Shown in pieces: positions 58,007 through 64,000 of a stretch of 64,000 nt of DNA (the stretch's first letter is position 1; each line of letters begins with the position of its first letter). This stretch comes from Rosa chinensis (Eukaryota > Streptophyta > Magnoliopsida > Rosales > Rosaceae). The notes under the pieces were generated by a model, which saw only the letters and a program-made list of their open reading frames with translations, had not been told where the DNA came from and made no database searches. Both the position numbers and the translations under genes were made by a program. The stretch is from NCBI RefSeq assembly GCF_002994745.2, contig NC_037089.1:77710347-77774346 (forward strand), written 5' to 3'.

Positions 58007-59296
58007 TCACTCTTGAACCATCCAACTACTTCCAACCGGTGCCTTCACACCTTTCTGCCTCATTTCCCTTCTCATTCTCTGAGCTTCATCATGCCTTCCT
58101 AAGCTAACATAAATCGTTGACAACAATAAATAATGGGAAGGATTATCGGGCTCAAGTTCGGACAAAGCTTTCCCTGCTATCTCCGCAAGCTCCAGGTTTC
58201 CATGAGTTCTACACCCCGAAAGAAGGGCACCCCAAGCTCTAGCAGTGACCCTCACTGGCATCTTCCTTATGACCTCATACGCCTCGCATAACCTCCCTGC
58301 TCTGCTCAAAACATCTACTAAACAAGAATAGTGATCACTGTTTGGTTGCACGCCATAATTACGCATGCAATCAAAATAACTCAGTGCTTCATCAGCTAAT
58401 CCTTCGGCATGGCTACACGCTTTCAGTACCGCAAGGAAAGTAATCTCATCAGGCTCCACTTTCGCCGATTCCATTTCTCTAAAAACATCAAATGCAGCTC
58501 TTGCCTCTCCATGAACCGCATACACTGATACCAAACTGCTCCACGCAACCACATCCTTCTCCTTCAAGCCCCGGAAAACACTATGCGCATTTTTGAGACA
58601 ACCACAACGCCCATAGGCCTCTACTAAACCGCTACTCAACTGCGAATGGGAGTCAATCCCATTCCTTACATCATAACCATGAATTTCCTTAATAAACCTA
58701 AAAGCCGCTACACCAACACAAGCACGTAACAGAGCAAGAAGTGTGATCAAATCCGGCTTCCACCCTCTTTCGTACATTTTCCTATACACCTCCACAGCCC
58801 TAAACAACCCATCATCCATCCCCGACGTTCCGGTTATAATGGTGTTATAAGTCGACACATCAGGCTCAACATCCATAGCCTCAAACAACCTCAAAGCTTC
58901 AGCAATATCACCATTGCGGGTACAAACCGAAATCATGGCATTCCACACAACAACATTTCTGTGAGGAATTTCATCGAACAAGTGGCGTGCAGCCCAAAGC
59001 GAGACGCATTTTCCGTACATGTCAACGAGAGCGCAGGCCACAAAAGGGTTTGAGACGAACGACGATTTGGTGACGTGGGCGTGGACGGCGGCGCCGAGTT
59101 GGGGACGGCGGACGGCGGAGCAGGACTTGAGGACGAGAGAGAAGACGTGGGCGTCGAGAGGGAGAGCGAGTGAGGCTTGCATGTGGTGGAAGAGGGTGAG
59201 GGCTTTGTCATGACTGCCTTGGTTGACGTGGGAGGTCAATTGCTTGGTGAAAGAGAGCAAGCGTTGGAAATTTGATATGGTGTTGTAGGAGCCCAT
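58007..59296 (-). CDS. E-class PPR protein (At1g03510-like)
   Basis: A single-exon gene of 429 codons. It has PLS-type pentatricopeptide repeats from about residue 40 to 340, for example NPFVACALVDMYGKC, NVVVWNAMISVCTRNGDIAE, DVVAWSSLVSVYAVHGEARA and NSDHYSCLVDVLSRAGRLCE. It ends in an E domain (WGALLSGCRTHGNLELAEIA, NPSHYLLLSTIYVSLGRHDE, GSSWMVQE). No DYW domain follows. Such proteins bind organellar RNA and usually serve as site-recognition factors for C-to-U editing, recruiting a DYW deaminase. The length and ends resemble Arabidopsis At1g03510 (from memory). No breaks were seen. The N-terminus has few acidic residues but is not a strong targeting signal by eye. Confidence 0.9.
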   Translation of the reverse strand: MGSYNTISNFQRLLSFTKQLTSHVNQGSHDKALTLFHHMQASLALPLDAHVFSLVLKSCSAVRRPQLGAAVHAHVTKSSFVSNPFVACALVDMYGKCVSLWAARHLFDEIPHRNVVVWNAMISVCTRNGDIAEALRLFEAMDVEPDVSTYNTIITGTSGMDDGLFRAVEVYRKMYERGWKPDLITLLALLRACVGVAAFRFIKEIHGYDVRNGIDSHSQLSSGLVEAYGRCGCLKNAHSVFRGLKEKDVVAWSSLVSVYAVHGEARAAFDVFREMESAKVEPDEITFLAVLKACSHAEGLADEALSYFDCMRNYGVQPNSDHYSCLVDVLSRAGRLCEAYEVIRKMPVRVTARAWGALLSGCRTHGNLELAEIAGKALSELEPDNPSHYLLLSTIYVSLGRHDEAQRMRREMRQKGVKAPVGSSWMVQE

Positions 59297-59759
59297 AACG
59301 CAGAATTAGGGACACCAAAATGGCATAATCCTTCTTTTTACTTCATCATATGATGTTAATAATTAGTGGATGACTACGAGCAGGGAGTATTCAGAGCACC
59401 GCCGTGTACTTGCACCAACACAAATAAATTGTTAGATTGCATCAAATACACTTTTTGTTTATTAAAAATAAAGTTGATAATAAATATCAATGGTTGAGAT
59501 TATTTTATAAGGGTTGGGTCACTTGCACCGTCGATGCATAGAATAATTTCCAGACTACGAGAGTCGAATTCAGAACAAAATGAGTTGTCATGTAGTTTTA
59601 CTCTTGTTTTTCTTCCGTCAAATTTTTCATTGAATAGTAAATGAGTTATTTGACTAGTATAATGAAATTTCGCTTTCTAATTTGTAATTTATACTTATTT
59701 TTTTATTTTTTGTTGAAATTCTTATAAAAATAAAAAATTTGAATTAAGAAATACAATAT
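59297..59759. other. Intergenic, no gene seen
   Basis: 5' flank of the PPR gene followed by very AT-rich DNA up to the truncated LINE. No clear promoter motif or target-site duplication for the LINE was found. Confidence 0.45.
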
Positions 59760-60806
59760 GGAGGGCTATGCTTAATTATATTCCATGTGGCCAGAATTTG
59801 CAAAGAAGAAAGATAACACCAGATGCCTCGTGTTGGCTTTGTAATGCAGCTGTGGAATCTACAATTCATGTATTTTGGGAGTGTCCTCATGCAAAAAGGG
59901 TCTGGAAGCTTTCTTTTTTACGTGAAGTATGTAAGGTATGGCAAGAACCATCTCTATTTGACCTTATTGCACATGTCATTGATACCGCTGTTGGAAGTGA
60001 CTTGGAAGCTTTTGGATTTATTGTTTGGTGGATTTGGAGAAATAGAAATCTTCACCGTCATGATAAAAGAACTTTAAAGCCAGAGGAATTAGTTTCTGCA
60101 GCTGGAGAGTGGCAGCTACAATTTGATGCAGCCAATGCGAAGGCTAACAAGTGTGTACCGAGAAGAGATGTGCAAGGAACAGCGAAGGAGAATCTGAATT
60201 TTGAGCGTCATGTTTGGAAACCTCCTAATTTGGCCTGCCTCAAGATGAATTTTGATGGGGCAGCGGATGTTAAGAAAGCTGTATGTGGGCTGGGAGTTAT
60301 TTTACGGGATCATCAAGGAAATCTACGGGGGGCTATGGCAGTTCCCCAGGTTGGTAATATTTCACCGAGGGCTGTGGAGTCTTTGGCACTACTACATGAT
60401 CTCAGGTTTGCTCTACATGTTGGATTTTTGAGTTTAGAAGTTGAGGGAGATGCGCTAACAGTACTAAATGCATTGCATGATGTGAGTGGTGATCTAAGTT
60501 CGGAAGGCCATATTTTAGATGAAGTTAAGCAGTTAGTTTTATCGTTTTCTAGTTATAATTGGCACTTTGTGAAGCGTGATTGTAACATGGTTGCACATCG
60601 CCTTGCAAAGGAAGCTTTGCAGTTAAGTCAACCTTTTTTGTGTTTGGAGTCGGGGCCAGTTTGGCTCCATCAGTGTGTCAGTATGGACTTCACTTGTGAA
60701 GTCTAAAGTGGGGAGATCTTCTTTAGAGCTCTTTGTACCCAATATCATTGTAATCTTCATTCTTTAATGAAGTTATTCATTGATAAAAAAAAATAAAAAT
60801 AAAAAA
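59760..60806 (+). mobile_element. 5'-truncated LINE, 3' end with RNase H
   Basis: An ORF at 59768-60706 (312 codons) encodes the last part of a plant LINE ORF2. First comes a zf-RVT zinc-binding region (ASCWLCNAAVESTIHVFWEC: C-x2-C-x8-H-x4-C), then WWIWRNRN, then an RVT_3 RNase H domain with LKMNFDGAADV, GLGVILRDHQGN, ESLALLHDL, EVEGDAL and the final KRDCNMVAHRLAKEAL. An A-rich tail lies at 60784-60806. The endonuclease and most of the reverse transcriptase are missing, as expected for 5' truncation at insertion. The surviving frame has no stop, so the copy is fairly young or was kept open by chance. Confidence 0.88.
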
Positions 60807-61110
60807 CAGAGAATGTAGTCATGTAGATAGTAAAATGAAGAGTGTGAATTTCACTATTCATAATCCAATTGGTAAAATAATAAGCAACACAACCAAAAAA
60901 TTGATCACTTCAGTTTCTGTACATGATGATTAAGTCTGTGCAGGGTACATGATGATCAAGTTCAAGTCTGTGCAGGGTTCTTATGCATGCTATGTTGCTT
61001 TAATGAAGTAAACGTTAAGCAAATATTCTTAATTAACATGTAGTACAACAAGCGCGAACTCCTTCGATCTTCTTTGTCTTTAATTACAGTTCAATACAGA
61101 ATCTGAATCT

Positions 61111-62427
61111 CTAAGCAAATGTTGTTTTATGGATCGAAACTCGAGACGCTGGTGCCATCCAACTCAAGGAGTCCATTAAGGCAGAATGTGTCACTTCAGT
61201 TGTAGAAGTACCGATCTCTACATCAAGATGCTTGAGACTAGGCAATGGTGGGGTGAATCCGTTTCTTATCCGTTCTGGAAAAGTACATAGCTCCGCCCTT
61301 GTAACATATAGAATTACTTTTCTAGAGCAATTAAAATTTTCAAGACACTTTTTCAGATGGTAGAAATATTCCCATGGACAGGGACCTGGGGGGTCTGCTG
61401 GTCTATACAAGAGGTGGATTCTAGCCTCCGATAAATTTGGAAAGTTCAAAGAAAAGAAAGGCTTGATGGGTTCTGAATCAGAAAATACAAAACGTTTCAG
61501 GTTCTGGCTAAAGATTTTTATGTGTTCCCAGTACTGCCAGTTGCATTTATGCAAAATCAAACTCTCGAGCAGGGGAAAACTCGAACTGAAGCCTTCACAC
61601 CATTCGCTTTTCAAGAATATGTCAGAGAACTCTATGCTTCTAACTCTTTGACATGAGAAAATGTTAAAGAAGTGCCACATATACCGGCTAAAAACGTTTC
61701 CATGAAACTTAAAAGATTCGAGATTCTCAGCTTCAACTTGAATACCCCGCACGTCGCAGTCAACAACTTCCAAGGATTTGAGGCTCAAACTCAAAATCTT
61801 AAGATCCGAGAGGCCGGTGCACGAAGTTAACAAGAAATGCTCAAGAGAAGGGCATCCGGAAATTAAGTGCATGAATGACAAGGTACTCCTGAATTGCACT
61901 TGTTTTAGGGACAAAATTTTCAAAGAAGGAAGGTTTATAGGGTCAATGCTGTCCTTCACAGTCACACTCTGCAACTTTAGGGTGGTTAAGGATTTTGCAT
62001 TGTTGAGAATTGCTTGTGGTAAGAAGAAGGGTCTGTAAGATCTCACCCCGGATTCTCTTCCTCTTATAAAGGAGATTTGTAGCTCTTTAACATTTCTCTC
62101 AACCGCTAAACTCAACCACTTGCTTACAATAGTAGCACCTCCAAAGTACCTCATATGAAGCCTAAACTTCTCAATGTTAGACTCATCTTTTCCACGGCGC
62201 TTCAAGCACCTTCTCATGAAGTTGATGAACATTTTTCGTTTAAGCTTACGGTTATCAGCAGATGGCTGCCCATCCTCATCCTCGTCGAAATCTAACACAG
62301 GAACCGAAGACCATAAGTGCCCCCATTCCTTCGAAAGAATGCCGGCCCGGACTGCGTGTTTGGTGGAAAGGAGAGAGAGGACTTGGTGGATGAAATTGTC
62401 GGGTAACTCAGCTGTGTATGTGTCCAT
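61111..62427 (-). CDS. F-box/LRR protein
   Basis: One exon, 438 codons. The F-box motif sits at the extreme N-terminus (AELPDNFIHQVLSLLSTKHA, then SKEWGHLWSSVPVLDFDE) and would bind SKP1 in an SCF ubiquitin ligase. Leucine-rich segments follow, including LTTLKLQSV, INLPSLKILSLKQVQFRS and CPSLEHFLLTSC, and serve in target recognition; the substrate is unknown. The C-terminal third resembles the diverged FBD-like region of this large plant family. No internal stop was seen. The 42-nt poly(A) of a same-strand LINE ends two bases before the ATG, so the original 5' leader, and possibly some first codons, have been displaced. The family usually has a few residues such as DRIS before the LPD motif; here these are MDTYTAE. 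Confidence 0.85.
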   Translation of the reverse strand: MDTYTAELPDNFIHQVLSLLSTKHAVRAGILSKEWGHLWSSVPVLDFDEDEDGQPSADNRKLKRKMFINFMRRCLKRRGKDESNIEKFRLHMRYFGGATIVSKWLSLAVERNVKELQISFIRGRESGVRSYRPFFLPQAILNNAKSLTTLKLQSVTVKDSIDPINLPSLKILSLKQVQFRSTLSFMHLISGCPSLEHFLLTSCTGLSDLKILSLSLKSLEVVDCDVRGIQVEAENLESFKFHGNVFSRYMWHFFNIFSCQRVRSIEFSDIFLKSEWCEGFSSSFPLLESLILHKCNWQYWEHIKIFSQNLKRFVFSDSEPIKPFFSLNFPNLSEARIHLLYRPADPPGPCPWEYFYHLKKCLENFNCSRKVILYVTRAELCTFPERIRNGFTPPLPSLKHLDVEIGTSTTEVTHSALMDSLSWMAPASRVSIHKTTFA

Positions 62428-62430
<3 letters not shown>

Positions 62431-62474
<44 letters not shown>

Positions 62475-63390
62475 GAGAAAGGGATTAGGCGATATTAGTT
62501 CCTCGGAGACAGACAATGCAGGGCACTTGTCCCACCCTCAAACCCGAAGGTGAAGGGTCTGCCCCACTCTGGGAACCCACCGCCCGTCCCCCAACTCAAT
62601 TTATTAATAATAAAAAAGAGAAATACATCGTCCAAGAGAGAAATAAAAAATAACAGTGAAAGAGAAGAGAGGGAAACTCCCCCCTCATGAACAAATCTAA
62701 AAGATGAAAAAATCAGCCACAAAAATGAAGACTGGACACGCGAAATATGCCAGAAAATCGCTTGCGCCTCTGAGAAGCCTCTGAGAAGGTGTAGGCAAGA
62801 AAGACAGACGAACATAATCATCTCAGCAACCTGTGAAGCGATAATTTGGGAGTCCCAAAAAATCCGCCTGCAAGTACCTGTGAAGCTCTGCAGGAGGGCT
62901 AGGATACCAGGTAAATGAGTGTTTTGAAACACCTAAGTTTGCCATCTTATCTGCTGCTGCATTCCCTTCCCTAAAAATATGAGTTCTACGAAATTGCATT
63001 TGCTGAATGTTCTTCAGGCAGTTTTGCCATCTAACTCTCAAGTCCCATGGAGGAGAGAAAGAATTGGAGGAGAGAGATGCTAATACACTAATAGAATCAC
63101 TTTCCAACCACAGGGTAGTCCAACCTCTAGTGAAAGCAACTTCAATAGACACAATAACAGCATAAAGTTCAGCATAAAAGGAAGAGTTGCAACCCAGAGG
63201 TTGGCAAAAACTCTGGCGTCGTATTGTTATGAAATTAGCATTTTCAATATGTAAAATATCCATAATATATTTGATGAGGGATTTAGATTCTATGAACCGT
63301 CGTATCTGATTAGTAACAAGCATTACATATTGGCTACATATGTTCTGCATTCGCAATGATTTGTAATGCACCTTTTCAGAGTTCGACTAT
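62431..63390 (-). mobile_element. 5'-truncated LINE upstream of the F-box gene
   Basis: On the minus strand an RNase H (RVT_3) segment runs from about 63250 to a stop at 62823 (SFYAELYAVIVSIEVAFTRG, LWLESDSISVLASL, HIFREGNAAADKMANLG). A ~350-bp 3' untranslated region follows, then a poly(A) tail seen as T at 62431-62472. Everything upstream in ORF2 is missing. The 5' boundary is uncertain and lies between about 63250 and 63393. I did not find the copy of the GTCATGGACAC target that should precede the 5' end. Confidence 0.8.
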
Positions 63391-63406
63391 TGTAGTAGAG
63401 ACATTT

Positions 63407-63497
63407 AGTGTGTGTGTGTTGGTGGGGTGGTAAGGCTCTGAACTCTCATTTGGGAGGTCAGGAGTTCGAGCCCCATCATGGGTGGGGAGGGGTGGGG

Positions 63498-63533
<36 letters not shown>
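63407..63533 (+). mobile_element. tRNA-derived SINE with perfect target-site duplication
   Basis: About 127 bp including a run of ~34 A. It has an A-box-like TGGTAAGGCTCTG near 63428-63440 and a B-box GAGTTCGAGCCCC near 63463-63475, the internal RNA polymerase III promoter of a tRNA-derived SINE. AGTAGAGACATTT occurs on both sides (63394-63406 and 63534-63546), a 13-bp duplication typical of LINE-assisted insertion. Confidence 0.88.
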
Positions 63534-63537
<4 letters not shown>

Positions 63538-63546
63538 GAGACATTT

Positions 63547-64000
63547 TATATGTTGGGAGCCGCAACACAAAATTCATATATGATCATATGAAGAGTATAT
63601 TACGCCTACATGAAGAGTCAAACTCCTAGATAGCTCCACTTAATAATATGTCAAACTGTAAAAGATCAATGCAATGGTACGTTGTGAGTAAAGCTAGATA
63701 AATCATATTTTTTGGTACCACATGTATCTCATTTTAGAAACTAATGTAACATAAAGTCCAACCTATCAGAGAATATTATTCAATGACCTGGTTGTGTATC
63801 GGTCTACGATCTCTGCTAGCGCTAGTAATTTTAACTGCAATTCTTTTCTTGTATCTTATTTGTTGTTTTGTCTGTTGGGGCCCTTTATGGACTTTTGTTT
63901 TCTCTTATTGGATTAAAAAAATTATTCAATAAGTCTGAACTATCACGTGTCTGTGATCCGAGACAACTTGATTGGTCCCTGTAGCCTTACTTTAATAGTT
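63547..64000. other. Intergenic, no gene seen
   Basis: AT-rich sequence up to the window edge with no supported feature. Confidence 0.5.

Noticed and set aside
59578..59596. GTCATGTAG near 59588 as target-site duplication of the LINE ending at 60806
   Set aside because: A similar string occurs after the A-tail, but the match is short and imperfect and the 160 bp between it and the LINE coding part is unexplained.
62174..62473. Plus-strand frame ending in poly-phenylalanine
   Set aside because: It is antisense to the F-box gene and reads through the LINE poly(A) complement.
63407..63533. A functional tRNA gene
   Set aside because: Only A and B boxes are present; there is no cloverleaf, and the sequence ends in poly(A) with a target-site duplication.

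Overview
This window is nuclear DNA from a flowering plant. The genes have GT-AG introns, the intergenic space is AT-rich, and plant-type transposons are nested in one another. The protein families (ankyrin-PGG proteins carrying a copia gag-like N-terminus, E-class PPR proteins, NDB dehydrogenases, F-box/LRR proteins) suggest a eudicot, perhaps Rosaceae. That placement is inference from memory of similar genes, not a database result.

Genes that look intact or nearly so, all on the minus strand: (1) a gag/UBN2-ankyrin-PGG membrane protein at 18168-23798, whose second coding exon is split by a hAT transposon and whose third intron carries a TRIM element; (2) two tandem external type II NAD(P)H dehydrogenase genes at 34367-37910 (NADH-type signature) and 39748-43902 (NDB1-like, NADPH-type signature), each with ten exons; (3) a two-exon plastid-targeted membrane protein at 54776-57102, possibly EMB1923-like; (4) a single-exon E-class PPR gene at 58007-59296; (5) a single-exon F-box/LRR gene at 61111-62427, with the poly(A) tail of a LINE ending two bases before its ATG.

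Layout. 1-8.2 kb: one terminus of a CACTA element, a decayed Ty1/copia element on the minus strand and a decayed LINE ORF1. 8.2-14.6 kb: PPR pseudogene copy 1, interrupted by a Mutator-like element, then remnants of a PRP38-type splicing-factor gene. 14.6-18.1 kb: nested DNA elements, including a 1.34-kb palindromic Mutator-like element, flanked by a 255-bp direct repeat. 18.1-24.1 kb: the gag-ankyrin-PGG gene with hAT, TRIM and SINE insertions. 24.3-27.2 kb: a ~156-bp tandem array broken by a solo LTR. 27.2-34.0 kb: PPR pseudogene copy 2, split by a copia element whose 5' LTR is itself split by a MITE. 34.4-43.9 kb: the NDB pair, with a perfectly duplicated hAT MITE between them. 44.2-54.7 kb: no intact gene; a MITE, a tandem array and a ~1.1-kb retroposon later split by a solo LTR and partly duplicated. 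54.7-64 kb: three genes among LINE and SINE insertions.

The two NDB genes are the clearest functional unit. They encode rotenone-insensitive dehydrogenases of the outer face of the mitochondrial inner membrane that bypass complex I, and the pair seems to have split the NADPH and NADH roles. Most of the rest is a layered insertion history that can be ordered from target-site duplications and nesting. No rRNA gene, CRISPR array or true tRNA gene was recognised; the only tRNA-like sequences are in two SINEs.
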